From NCBI RefSeq assembly GCF_964355755.1, contig NC_092670.1, forward strand, positions 5,357,001-5,421,000: 64,000 nucleotides of DNA, written 5' to 3'. This stretch comes from Antedon mediterranea. Taxonomy: Eukaryota; Echinodermata; Crinoidea; Comatulida; Antedonidae. Under the pieces are notes generated by a model. It searched no databases and had not been told where the DNA came from. It saw nothing but the letters and a program-made list of their open reading frames with translations. The stretch's first letter is position 1, and the number at the start of each line of letters is the position of its first letter. Positions 45,622 through 56,735 of this stretch are shown here, piece by piece. A program made the translations under genes and the position numbers.

Positions 45622-47040
45622 ATTATTATAATATATAAGGTTAGAAATTCAACTCTTCCGGACCGGACATCGTTGGTGCTGACCCGATATGTCTGGTTTT
45701 CTAGAAATTCTGGTATTCGGAATGTGTTTTCGTTTCGTTTCGTGGTTATTTGGGAGAGTTTCTGGTTTTAAGAGATTCCGGTATTGGGAATGGGAGAGTT
45801 TACTGTGTACATTAAGAAGCAATTCCAAGCAGTTGGCTGCTCTAATGGTTGGTAGAAGATTTGTTGCTCTGGTAGTATCTGGTGGTGTTTAGTAAGTAGG
45901 CCAGCTTGACCTTTCCAGACTACTATTTTAGTATTGATATTATAAAAAGATGGCACCGGAATAGAGGTGTCCCATTCATTAATTTAGTGGGCTAATTTGT
46001 TAGAATACTGCTGCTTTTGTTCTATCTTATCTTTTGTTTGGTGCATTATGTTTAGAAACAGGCAAACGCCCTGCAAAGAGCAGAGTTAAACTAGAATTGA
46101 TTAAAAGTTCCAAGTTATATTATATTTATTCTGATGTTTGCGGTACAGACCACATATATTTAGGTCTGAAAAGAACTATTGAGTTTCTCGATTAAAGTAT
46201 TTTAATCAATTTCACAGCAACGTTGTCAGTGGGTTTGTTGTGGGATTTGTATATATTACAGTATAATATATAAATTATCTCAATTTCCACATTAAATCGA
46301 CGGTACATACTACAGTTCACTTCACCTTTATAGCACAACTGTTCACCATAGTTCCACTTCATCGTCTTCGTAATCAACCACTCATTTACTAAGGTGATTT
46401 CTGCCTATATTCCATGTTTCACAACCCATAGCACCTCCAACTGTTAATGCTGACGTCTACAACTCACAGCACTCCAACTATTAATGCTGACATCTAGGCC
46501 TATGCTTCTTAGCTCTTGAATGGCACTATTAGTATTATAACACAGACAAATATATCCCACAGAAGGAGGTCAGATGTTGTTGTTTTCCTTTGTTTTTACA
46601 ATTGTATCATGTCTTTCCATTCAATCTTAGCTGGATGATAGGTAATATTCTGTTGCATGTACTTAGTGTTATAATAGATTCTTTAGAAGAATACAAGTCT
46701 GCAATGTTGAATATCTTTAAAACTATGTTCATTGGACCAACATTCCTTGCAAACTATATTTTATTTTTATAATTTATTCATTTTTTATTTATTTTTACAT
46801 ACACAATTCTCTCTCTCAGCCAGCAGCAAAGACAATGTGATTGTGTCATGTGATGAGTCATATAAGCTGTAAGCTTTTCAATGACCCAATATCATCAAAC
46901 AAGTACAGTAATAGACACCCGGGCCTCTTTACATAAAACATAATACACCACACACCCTATCATTATCGGGGTGGCTGAAAACAGCACCTGATCCAAAACA
47001 GTAAGATCTTATTTTTTCTTTTCTGTAGGCCTAGGCCTAT
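45622..47040 (+). other. Upstream region of the zinc-finger array, possible 5' UTR exon
   Basis: The 45640-45891 stretch is less AT-rich and ends in a strong donor (gtaagtagg at 45892), which could be a non-coding first exon splicing to the acceptor before 47216 or before 51234. A small 40-bp duplication (caactcacagcac-tccaact-attaatgctgac) lies at about 46420-46495. Otherwise nothing recognised. Confidence 0.3.
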
Positions 47041-47115
47041 ATGGACAGATCTGCACATACTGTATCAAGTCAAAGCATGGTGATGGAAATGTGAAGAGAG
47101 TTTTGAAAGAAGGCA
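47041..47115 (+). pseudogene. Zinc-finger exon fragment related to the 51295 gene
   Basis: gacagatctgcacat followed by aagtcaaagcatggtgat and gtgaagagagttttgaaa closely matches 51667-51745 of the 943-aa gene (finger 3-4 region), with a small insertion (actgtatc) and a deletion that removes the second finger's cysteines. It is a relic of a duplicated copy of that gene just upstream of the array. Confidence 0.7.
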
Positions 47116-47263
47116 TACTGTACGTTATCTCATTGGTGTGTTGGTGGACAGTTATATGACTTTGTGCTTTTTATTTACACAAAATAGATATTGTAAATAT
47201 ACTGTAATAATACAGTTTAAAAAAAAAACTTTGCACAAGATCGTAGGATTAAACGAAAAAAAC

Positions 47264-49231
47264 ATGAAGTACAAATGTGAACACTGTGGAGATAAATTTG
47301 AATTCAGTGATCTGAAGGTACATTTAGGAATACATACACAGATAGCATTAAAATGTGAACATTACCAACAAGAGACAATATTGTATAATGAAGATGATTT
47401 TAAAACACTTTTTTTAGTAAGAGTAGATAAACAAGACAAAATAAATGAAAATCAACATTGTGGGAGGAATTTGAAAATGAACACAGCTGAGAAATCTTTT
47501 GAATGTGAACATTGTGGGAAGACATTTAAAGAAAGTGGAAATTTAGAAACACATTTGAGAATACATACAAGAGAGACACCATTTGAATGTGAACATTGTG
47601 GGAAGAAATTTAAAGAAAGTAGAAATTTAGAAACACATTTGAGAATACATACAAGAGAGACACCATTTGAATGTGAACATTGTGGGAAGAAATTTAAGGA
47701 TAGTGGAAATTTAGAAACACATTTGAGAATACATACAAGAGAGACACCATTTGAATGTGAACATTGTGGGAAGAAATTTAAAGAAAGTAGAAATTTAGCA
47801 ACACATTTGAGAATACATACAAGAGAGACACCATTTGAATGTGAACATTGTGGGAAGAAATTTAAGGATAGTGGAAATTTAGAAACACATTTGAGAATAC
47901 ATACAAGTGAGACACCATTTGAATGTGAACATTGTGGGAAGAAATTTAAAGAAAGTGGACATTTGAAAACACATTTGAGAATACATACAAAAGAGACACC
48001 ATTTGAATGTGAGCATTGTGGGAAGAAATTTAAAGAAAGTAGAAATTTAGCAACACATTTGAGAATACATACAAGAGAGACACCATTTGAATGTGAACAT
48101 TGTGGGAAGAAATTTAAGGATAGTGGAAATTTAGAAACACATTTGAGAATACATACAAGAGAGACACCATTTGAATGTGAACATTGTGGGAAGAAATTTA
48201 AAGAGAGTGGAAATTTAGAAACACATTTGAGAATACATACAAGAGAGACACTATTTCAATGTGAACTATGTGGGAAGAAATTTAAAGGAAGTGGAAATTT
48301 AAAAAGACATTTGAGAATACATACAAGAGAGACACCATTTGAATGTGAACATTGTGGGAAGAAATTTAAAGAAAGTGGACATTTGAAAACACATTTGAGA
48401 ATACATACAAAAGAGACACCATTTGAATGTGAGCATTGTGGGAAGAAATTTAAAGAAAGTGGACATTTGAAAACACATTTGAGAATACATACAAAAGAAT
48501 CACCATTTGAATGTGAACATTGTGGGAAGAAATTTAAAGAAAGTGGACATTTGAAAACACATTTGAGAATACATACAAAAGAGACACCATTTGAATGTGA
48601 ACATTGTGGGAAGAAATTTAAAGAAAGTGGACATTTGAAAACACATTTGAGAATACATACAAAAGAGACACCATTTGAATGTGAACATTGTGGGAAGAAA
48701 TTTAAAGAAAGTGGACATTTGAAAACACATTTGAGAATACATACAAGAGAGACACCATTTGAATGTGAACATTGTGGGAAGAAATTTAAACAAAAAGGAA
48801 ATTTAAAAACACATTTGAGAATACATACAAAAGAGACACCATTTGAATGTGAACATTGTGGGAAGAAATTTAACCACAAGGGAGATTTCAAAAAGCATTT
48901 GAGAATACACACAGGAGAGACACCATTTGAATGTGAACATTGTGGGAAGAAATTTAAAGAAAGTGGAAATTTAGAAACACATTTGAGAATACATACAAGA
49001 GAGACACCATTTGAATGTGAACATTGTGGGAAGAAATTTAAAGAAAGTAGAAATTTAGAAACACATTTGAGAATACATACAAGAGAGACACCATTTGAAT
49101 GTGAACATTGTGGGAAGAAATTTAAAGAAAGTAGAAATTTAGAAACACATTTGAGAATACATACAGTACAAGAGAGACACCATTTGAATGTGAACATTGT
49201 GGGAAGAAATTTAAAACAAGTGGGAATTTGA
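47264..49231 (+). CDS. Tandem C2H2 zinc-finger array, 5' part (21 fingers), ends by frameshift
   Basis: Probable DNA-binding nuclear protein. Start taken at 47264 ([12 protein letters not shown]); the ORF is open from 47138, but a tactgtaataatacag acceptor at about 47215 suggests that the first part is intron. After one diverged finger and a degenerate stretch (about residues 25-70) come 20 near-identical 28-residue fingers of the form [18 protein letters not shown], joined by a [11 protein letters not shown] or HTKETPF linker instead of canonical TGEKP. The DNA unit is 84 bp. Helix variation is small (ESGN, ESRN, DSGN, ESGH, QKGN, NHKGD). A 5-bp insertion at about 49166-49170 shifts the frame into a stop after a garbled tail (VQERHHLN...). 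No effector domain. Confidence 0.8.
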   Translation: MKYKCEHCGDKFEFSDLKVHLGIHTQIALKCEHYQQETILYNEDDFKTLFLVRVDKQDKINENQHCGRNLKMNTAEKSFECEHCGKTFKESGNLETHLRIHTRETPFECEHCGKKFKESRNLETHLRIHTRETPFECEHCGKKFKDSGNLETHLRIHTRETPFECEHCGKKFKESRNLATHLRIHTRETPFECEHCGKKFKDSGNLETHLRIHTSETPFECEHCGKKFKESGHLKTHLRIHTKETPFECEHCGKKFKESRNLATHLRIHTRETPFECEHCGKKFKDSGNLETHLRIHTRETPFECEHCGKKFKESGNLETHLRIHTRETLFQCELCGKKFKGSGNLKRHLRIHTRETPFECEHCGKKFKESGHLKTHLRIHTKETPFECEHCGKKFKESGHLKTHLRIHTKESPFECEHCGKKFKESGHLKTHLRIHTKETPFECEHCGKKFKESGHLKTHLRIHTKETPFECEHCGKKFKESGHLKTHLRIHTRETPFECEHCGKKFKQKGNLKTHLRIHTKETPFECEHCGKKFNHKGDFKKHLRIHTGETPFECEHCGKKFKESGNLETHLRIHTRETPFECEHCGKKFKESRNLETHLRIHTRETPFECEHCGKKFKESRNLETHLRIHTVQERHHLNVNIVGRNLKQVGI

Positions 49232-50610
49232 AAATTCATTTGAGAATACACACAGTAGATACACCATATGCATGTGAACATTGTGAGAAGAAATTTAAAC
49301 AAAGTGGAAATTTAAAAACACATTTGAGAATACATACAAGAGTTACATCATTTGAATGTGAACATTTTGGGAAGAAATTTAACCACAAGGGAGATTTCAA
49401 AAAGCATTTGAGAATACACACAGGAGAGACACCATTAGAATGTGAACATTGTGGGAAGAAATTTAAATTAAGTGGAAATTTAAAAACACATTTGAGAATA
49501 CATACAAGAGAGACACCACTTGAATGTAAACATTGTGGGAAGAAATTTAAAGAAAGTAGAAATTTAGAAACACATTTGAGAATACATACAAGAGAGACAC
49601 CATTTGAATGTGAACATTGTGGGAAGAAATTTAAACAAAAAGGAAATTTAATAACACATTTGAGAATACATACAAGAGAGACACCATTTGAATGTGAACA
49701 TTGTGGGAAGAAATTTGAAACAAGTGGGAATTTGAAAATTCATTTGAGAATACACACTGGAGAGACACCATTTGAATGTGAACATTGTGGGAAGAAATTT
49801 AAACAAAGTGGAAATTTGAAAATGCATTTGAGAATACACACAGTAGATACACCATATGCATGTCAACATTGTGAGAAGAAATTTAAAGAAAGTGAAAATT
49901 TAAAAATACATTTGAGAATACACATAAGAGAGACACCATTTGAATGTGAACATTGTGGGAAGAAATTTAACCACAAGGGGGATTTCAAAAAGCATTTGAG
50001 AATACACACAGGAGAGACACCATTTGAATGTGAACATTGTGGGAAGAAATTTAAACAAAATGGAAGTTTAGAAAGACATTTGAGAATACATACAAGAGAG
50101 ACACCATATGGATGTGAACATTGTGGGAAGAAATTTAAAGAAAGTGGAAGTTTAAAAAGACATTTGAGAATACATGCAGGAGAGACACCATTTGAATGTG
50201 AACATTGTGGGAAGAAATTTAAACAAAGTGGAAGTTTAAAAAGACATTTGAGAATACATACAAGAGAGACACCATATGGATGTGAAAATTGTGGGAAGAA
50301 ATTTAAAGAAAGTGGAAGTTTAAAAAGACATTTGAGAATACATACAAGAGAGACACCATATGCATGTGAACATTGTGGGAAGAAATTTGGACAAAGTGGA
50401 AACTTGAAAAAGCATTTAAGAATACACACAGGAGAGACACATTTTGAATGTAAACATTGTGGGAAGAAATTGAACCATAAGGGAGATTTGAAAAAGCATT
50501 TGAGAATACACACAGGATTGAGGTTGAGAATGCACAAAAGAGGGACACCATATAAATGTGAACACGGTGTAAATAAGTTTAAACAAAGTCGGAATTTGAA
50601 AACACATTAG
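49171..50610 (+). pseudogene. Tandem C2H2 zinc-finger array, 3' part (about 17 fingers), out of frame
   Basis: Same array in the frame that follows the 5-bp insertion, open to a stop at 50608. Sixteen recognisable fingers plus a last degenerate one lacking its second cysteine (CEHGVNKF). Another finger has Cys replaced (CEHFGKKF). Fingers here are more varied ([28 protein letters not shown]). An out-of-frame finger remnant ([10 protein letters not shown]) continues at 50640-50670. Either the gene is dying from the 3' end, the insertion is polymorphic or a sequencing error, or the part is translated from an internal start. AATAAA lies at 51061. Confidence 0.6.
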
Positions 50611-51233
50611 GCCTATAGAGAAGAGAGACACACCATATGAATGTGAACTTTGTGGAAAGAAATTTAATCTACATAAAGAGTTTTGTGAAATCTGTAATTT
50701 TACCAAAAATTGAAGTTTTCCAACCAAAAAAAGGCAAATTTACAGCAATTTCAATTTTAGTTTTCATAAATTGCCACATTTTATAGTTTTTCTAGTTGAG
50801 AATGATTGCAACAGGTTTTTTGGGAGTGTGAAATCTGTAATTTTCTCAAACCCTACATTGTAAGTTATATAGTGATATAGTTATAGTTTATTAAAAAATC
50901 AAGATTAACATTTTAAATTAGATTTATTTATTATAACATAGTGTAAAAGTTTAAACTGACACCAAATAATCTGAGGGAAGCCATCATTTGATGTTTTGGT
51001 TATACATTACTCTAATGAGCAAAATAATTGTTAGATAAATCGATGTACATCGTATTAAACAATAAATATTAAGATCAATCCATTCTTTATTCTGTGAGGT
51101 CAGCTTCACCATGGCTTCGTGTCTGACTTAATTAAAGTTGTATGACACTTTGGCCATAAGACCTTGTTTCTTCTAGAGAAAATGGTTGAAAATGTGAAAC
51201 ACAGCATAAAATAATTTCTCTTTTTTTTGTTAG
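50611..51233 (+). other. 3' flank of the array and intron before the next zinc-finger exon
   Basis: AT-rich with no gene. It ends at a ctttttttttgttag acceptor at 51233, which opens the exon of the next gene. Candidate AATAAA at 51061. Confidence 0.5.
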
Positions 51234-51294
51234 GAATGAAGTAACAAGACGATATTTCAAGAAGAGTGAGTTTATTCAGAAAAGAAGAGAGAAA

Positions 51295-54126
51295 ATGAAT
51301 CCAGAAATATTGCAAAAGAATGAAAGACTCCAGGTAGTTGATGAAAAACTACACTATGTGTGGCACTGCAAGAATTGTCCAAAGACATTTGAAACTAAAG
51401 AGACACTTAAGAACCATAAGGAAAATCAGTGTTATGCTGATGACAGGTTGTTAAACTGTGATGAGTGTAAGGACAAATTTAATGACAAACTTTCTCTAAT
51501 GATGCACAAACAAACACATGCCAAGATCAGGAACATACCATGTACAAAATGTGACGTCAAATTCTCATCAAAATATTACCTTTATCTACATCAGCAGAGT
51601 ATACACAAACAAGGATCAAACCCTTTTCCATGTTACATATGTAATGAAACATTCACTTATAAACTTGACAGATCTGCACACATCAAGTCAAAGCATGGTG
51701 ATATAAATTCATATTACTGTTACAAATGTGAAAAGAGTTTTAAATCGCGTAATGAATTAAAGAATCATAAAAAGACAACTTGCAAAACGTATGACTGTAA
51801 TTTATGTGATATGAAGTTTTCTGAAAATTCTCATCTTAAAAAACATGTACGTAACAATCATATGAATGGAAAACCTCACAAATGTGAGTTTTGTGAGGAA
51901 CGTTTTGTGAAGAAATGCGAGTTACTTGTTCATGAAAGAATCCATGGAAAAGAAAAGGTGTTTCAGTGTGAAATATGTTTGAAGCGCTATTCGAGTAGGA
52001 AAAGTCTGAAATGTCACCAGCAAGTTCATACTGGCAAACCATTACCAACATGTAAAGTCTGCAATTGCACATTTCTAATAAAAAGCCAACTTGCCAAGCA
52101 TGAGATCACTCATACTGAAGGAAAACCATTTAAATGTGATATTTGTCCAAAACGATATACTACGAAATTCCATCTTCAAGAGCACATGCGTGTTCATTTG
52201 AAAGATAAATCCTTTCAGTGTGAATATTGCGGAAAAATATTTCCATACAAACAAAGTTTAAAAGTCCATGTGCGTAGTCACACCGGTGAAAAGCCATATA
52301 GCTGTCCTCTTTGTAATTTGAGGTTTTCTAACAGTAGGCCTTATAAAAATCATAAAAAACGTTGTACTGATACCAAAAAAGTAAGGTTAGGTGACCACAA
52401 TGATAATGACACAAATTGTCCTTCAGATGATCATAAAATTGCTAGTACTCTTGTAACTAATTTTAGTTCTGGTGACGATTCATCAGTGATTCAGTTTGAA
52501 GTTGTTGTTTCAGATACAAATACTATTTCAATGCCTCAAAAAATTGAAATCAAAGCCAATAAATGCAGTAAAAAAATTTCTCCAACTGACAACCAAGAAA
52601 CTCTTAATGATGGTTGTGTTTCAACAGAGGAGAATTCTTCTCAGAACCAATGTCAACAGTCAGAGGTTATGTTATCGTTAGCAAAACTCCTTCAGAACTT
52701 TTCTGAAAATATTTGTAAACCTGATTATGAACATACTTGTACACAAGTAACTAGAATTAATGTTGGAAAAAATGTGGATACTAATTGTGAAGAACTGCAG
52801 AGTAACCTTATGAAATCCCTTGACCAAACTTTCAAGTGTGTTCACAAAGGGTTTGAAACAACAACAGTATCAGACAAAATTGTTGACCTTGAAAAAGTAC
52901 TTAAAGTGTCAACAAACTCTGAAATTGTTCTAGAAAGTGGAAACATTTTGCAGAATACTGAGCTTGAAAGCCCCAAATTGCAAACAATTGGCGAGACATT
53001 GGTTGAAGATTTAATTGTGGTTATAAATGACAAAGATGTAAGAAATAGCTATGAAGAGAAGGATGTGATTGCTGAAATTAAAGATATATCTAATATTAAG
53101 AGCACTGTATCTTCAGAAGGACATACAGTTTCTGAAAATAATGACAAAGTCTGTATATGTAGATACTGCAAAAGTGTCTTTCAAAATAGATACAGATTGA
53201 ATCAACATAATGCCACCTGTCAGTGTCATGGTGGCAAGAAGATTAAGTGTCAAGAATGTAAAGAGACATTTCCTTCTTTTTATTTTCTCAACAAACATGT
53301 TAAACTAAATCATGTTGGGGTAAAAGCATTCACTTGTGATAAGTGTGGTGAAAGCTTTATTGAAAGAAAAGACTTTAATATTCATATTCACAATTGCATG
53401 AAAATGAATGTTCCTTCACAGTTGAAATCGCACGTGACATTAAAAGAAGGAGAGGATCAAAGCTATGTATCTGTCTATTTATGTAAAATCTGTAACAAAC
53501 ATTTTATGTATAGAAAGCAACTATTAGAACACGAAGAGAAACATTTACCGCCTGCAAAGACATCCAAAACCTCAGAAATATTTGAATGTGAAGAGTGCTC
53601 AAAAGTTTTTGAAAACAGAAGACGAATGAAGTGGCATCAGCGTTTGCATAAGTATGGGAGGCCATATGTATGCAAGATCTGTGGGAGAAAGTTTGTTGAA
53701 AAGTGTACATTGGTGCACCATGAGAAAATTCATGAAGAAGGATTACCTCACCAGTGTAATTTGTGTCCAAAAAGATTTGACACAATAGGTCACCTGAAAG
53801 AACATTTTCTAGTTCATTCCAAAGAGAAGTCGTATCAATGCGAGACTTGTGGAAAAATGTTTGGCTTAATGAGAACATTAAAGAGACATGTCCGTGTTCA
53901 CACAGGAGAAAAGCCATATCAATGTAGCATATGCAAAAGACGATTCCCAGATGCCGGGAAGGTTAGAAGTCATCAGAAGCGTATTCACACTGAACATACT
54001 GATGCATGTGTATTAAAAGTTGATGATAACATTGATGCAGAGGCAGAAACAGAAGTTGTACTTAACCGCACTTGTGATGAGACTGTTTTTGTATCAGAAC
54101 TCATTGAAGTTGTTCCTAACTGCTAA
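51295..54126 (+). CDS. C2H2 zinc-finger protein, about 21 fingers in two clusters, 943 aa
   Basis: Likely nuclear DNA-binding protein; no orthologue recognised. The coding exon opens after an acceptor at 51233, with 61 nt of leader. Cluster 1 (about residues 20-360) has 12 fingers, several ending C2HC (NHKENQC, NHKKTTC, NHKKRC). A 260-residue acidic, Ser/Asn-rich, finger-free linker follows. Cluster 2 (about 620-905) has 9 fingers starting CRYCKSVF. The two clusters look like an internal duplication: each ends with a YQCE/FQCE-CGK finger, a HVR-H-TGEKPY linker and a final finger. Unlike the neighbouring array its fingers are diverged and the frame is intact, indicating a maintained gene. AATAAA follows near 54466. 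Confidence 0.93.
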   Translation: MNPEILQKNERLQVVDEKLHYVWHCKNCPKTFETKETLKNHKENQCYADDRLLNCDECKDKFNDKLSLMMHKQTHAKIRNIPCTKCDVKFSSKYYLYLHQQSIHKQGSNPFPCYICNETFTYKLDRSAHIKSKHGDINSYYCYKCEKSFKSRNELKNHKKTTCKTYDCNLCDMKFSENSHLKKHVRNNHMNGKPHKCEFCEERFVKKCELLVHERIHGKEKVFQCEICLKRYSSRKSLKCHQQVHTGKPLPTCKVCNCTFLIKSQLAKHEITHTEGKPFKCDICPKRYTTKFHLQEHMRVHLKDKSFQCEYCGKIFPYKQSLKVHVRSHTGEKPYSCPLCNLRFSNSRPYKNHKKRCTDTKKVRLGDHNDNDTNCPSDDHKIASTLVTNFSSGDDSSVIQFEVVVSDTNTISMPQKIEIKANKCSKKISPTDNQETLNDGCVSTEENSSQNQCQQSEVMLSLAKLLQNFSENICKPDYEHTCTQVTRINVGKNVDTNCEELQSNLMKSLDQTFKCVHKGFETTTVSDKIVDLEKVLKVSTNSEIVLESGNILQNTELESPKLQTIGETLVEDLIVVINDKDVRNSYEEKDVIAEIKDISNIKSTVSSEGHTVSENNDKVCICRYCKSVFQNRYRLNQHNATCQCHGGKKIKCQECKETFPSFYFLNKHVKLNHVGVKAFTCDKCGESFIERKDFNIHIHNCMKMNVPSQLKSHVTLKEGEDQSYVSVYLCKICNKHFMYRKQLLEHEEKHLPPAKTSKTSEIFECEECSKVFENRRRMKWHQRLHKYGRPYVCKICGRKFVEKCTLVHHEKIHEEGLPHQCNLCPKRFDTIGHLKEHFLVHSKEKSYQCETCGKMFGLMRTLKRHVRVHTGEKPYQCSICKRRFPDAGKVRSHQKRIHTEHTDACVLKVDDNIDAEAETEVVLNRTCDETVFVSELIEVVPNC

Positions 54127-54332
54127 TAGAATACAGATAGAGAGTAGTAGAGTATAGATAAGAGATTTGTTAAGACTTTTTTGAAAAGCTAAGATCTTTA
54201 TCGACTGACTGCTTGATTGACACTATCGGACATTTTATCCATTACGGTATTGTTATGTAACACAGAAAATCTGTTTCTATTTTATTACTTAATGTATAAA
54301 CATCATGAATGTTTATGAGATATTTGCATGAG

Positions 54333-54400
54333 TTGAAAGATTGAATGTTTCATTCAATGAGACAGAGCTGAGTTGAATGGAACAAACAATCTTTCAATTT
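54333..54400. repeat. Short hairpin related to the 13428 hairpin
   Basis: ttgaaagattgaatgtttca and ttgaatggaacaaacaatctttcaa are an inverted pair around tgagacagagctgag. The loop resembles that at 13501-13516, and gaatgtttatgag precedes both. Confidence 0.7.
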
Positions 54401-54816
54401 ATTTAAATATATAGCATTTTTTTAATTTTGTGTAATGTAATTGGCTGTTGGATATAAAATGCCACAAATAAATAAACATTTTGCCAATGTGCTGGCTGTG
54501 ATGTTGATTGGAACCATAGAATATTGCTCAAATCAAATTGAGCTGAAACTGTTCTATGAAGAGTAATTCGCTCCTTAACGAACCATGAGTTGAGTGCGGT
54601 AACATTTTTAATCATTGTCAATCAAAATTAATGTCAATGTGTTAGTTTTAACAGTTAGTATTTTGTAAGGAGAAGTGCTCAAAGGCTTTGTATGATTTTT
54701 AATTTCAACCTTTGATATAATGACATAAATAATTCTTGTTAGAGTATTTTCATTAAAACAAATGAGTACACTTTGACTACATATTCTCAATTATTTTCAG
54801 ATTCATCCTGGCAAAT

Positions 54817-55202
54817 GGGGTGTCTCGAAAACAGAGACCTCGAAAACAGAGACCAGAGACCCAGGGTCTCTGTTTTCGAGAAAATCTCGAAAACAGAGAC
54901 CCCCACTAAAACGTCTCAATATTACGTAATATAGGGGGTCTCTGTTTTCGAGTTCTCGAAAACAGAGACCCCACTAAAACGTCTCAATATTACGTTATAT
55001 AGGGGGTCTCAGAGATCCCCTATATAACGTAATATTGACTTAATATTGAGACATTTTAGTGGGGGTCTCTGTTTTCGAGAACTCAAAAACAGAGACCCCC
55101 CTATATTACGTAATATTGAGACGTTTTAGTGGGGTCTCTGTTTTCGAGATTTTCTCAAAAACAGAGACCCTGGGTCTCTGGTCTCTGTTTTCGAGACACC
55201 CC
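54817..55202. repeat. Nested 386-bp palindrome built from GGTCTCTGTTTTCGAG
   Basis: Centre near 55010. The arms are almost perfect complements (ggggtgtctcgaaaacagag at the left edge, ctctgttttcgagacacccc at the right edge). Within each arm the 16-mer ggtctctgttttcgag and its complement alternate, making smaller hairpins, separated by cactaaaacgtctcaatatt-acgt segments. About 11 copies of the 16-mer in total. No coding potential. Confidence 0.95.
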
Positions 55203-56735
55203 TGGAAAATACTATCTGACAACAGAAGTTTTAAATTTGATATTGATACATACATGTCTTTATTTGTCAATTGAATGCACAACAAATTACTGTCAGATAA
55301 AATTGAACCCTCGAAGCCCAACATGGCTTGTTACAACAAGTAGATAGGGGCCAATACTTATAAAAATCACAACTAAACACACAGAACCAACAGAAGTAAT
55401 ATTAAAATACTAATACTGTATTGAAAAACATAAATTATGAAATTGTACCTTAAAAAAAATTATTGTTATTACTTGTATAGCACACATTATACAACATTTA
55501 ATTATAATCAGCGGCGCTTCACATCAATCGGTATTGTAACATTATTTGAAATATAGTGCTTTTAAATGTTTTTTAAACTAAAAATATTTGTGAATGATAT
55601 GAAAGTTGATAACTGAATGTTTTTTTTATGAAGATATTTGTTTTCTGTTTTTACTAAAATTAGTGTAAATAAAAGTCTCTTGTATTTGATAAACATATTG
55701 AGACCTACTTACCATTCAAATATCAGCATACTACTGCTGTACTTACTACAAATCTGAACTAAAACTGGAACAGATTTGAAATTATTAAATTAAAACATGC
55801 TGTTCTTTGATAAAACTTAACTTTCTGCTGTTTATACGTTTTAAGTAAATAATAGTTCGCAATATCTAAAAAAACCTATTGAGAGTACAGCTGACCAATC
55901 AAATATTAGGATTTTAAAAGGTCAAGTAAACAATAAATAATTGACAAAATAGTGTCAAGCATAGATATTGTAACATTTGGGATAATCATGAAAAAATTAA
56001 AGTTTTGCCGATGTAATAGTTTCAGTCACACTGCAGCAAGACTAAATTCCATTTAAGATCCGGATGAATACGTTTATTTAGTCTGTTTGTTTTTTTTATT
56101 GACAAAATAAATGCCGAAAAGACAATATGAAAGAGTTAATTACACTGAGTACACCCCACTATATGTATGAACTATCACCTATAATTGTTCATATAAACCT
56201 ATTGTTAATTTGATGACGCAGTCCTGAGTCTTCTAATATTTAAAGTTCCTCTCGGATCTGAGCCAACCGCAATGGTATGTGGTAAGTGGAAATGGTCATT
56301 ATATAAAAATGGAAGTTATAATCTGACAATATAATCTAATTCGCTATTCTTATGTTTGGTTTTATTTAAATGTAATGCACATAATTGTTATTTGTATTAT
56401 TTTGTACAAAACGTTAACTGAGTTTAGAAATTGACGTTTTTGTAGTCATTTTCTAGGGTAGTTATATAATTAAACATACCTATTTAATGATGGAATCGTC
56501 TCGTGTGTGAATCGAACGATCGTCTCATTATGCTGACGCCCCCAAACTATTCACGTGACAGAAGGCTAGGCCATCAGTTAGTTACAAATCGACGAACGAG
56601 AAGTGAGGAGGTTGTGTTTTTCACACAACACAGCCAGCCTAGCTTGCCTAGCCCAAAATCGACCGGCAGCGGACCAGCCCACCTTGATAATATAGTTGCT
56701 TGGAAAATCCACCAACATTGAGATAACGAATAATC
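55203..56735. other. Intergenic region and NPC1 5' flank
   Basis: AT-rich to about 56480 with no gene. 56490-56735 is less AT-rich and probably holds the NPC1 promoter and 5' UTR. The 72-aa ORF at 56503 has no domain. A gtatagcaca-cattata segment near 55475 resembles one near 6650 (dispersed repeat). Confidence 0.4.

Noticed and set aside
48256-49302. 348-aa and other minus-strand ORFs rich in CILKC / [10 protein letters not shown] repeats
   Set aside because: Antisense shadows of the 84-bp zinc-finger repeat.
56503-56721. 72-aa ORF directly upstream of NPC1
   Set aside because: No recognisable motif; probably promoter/5' UTR sequence that is open by chance.
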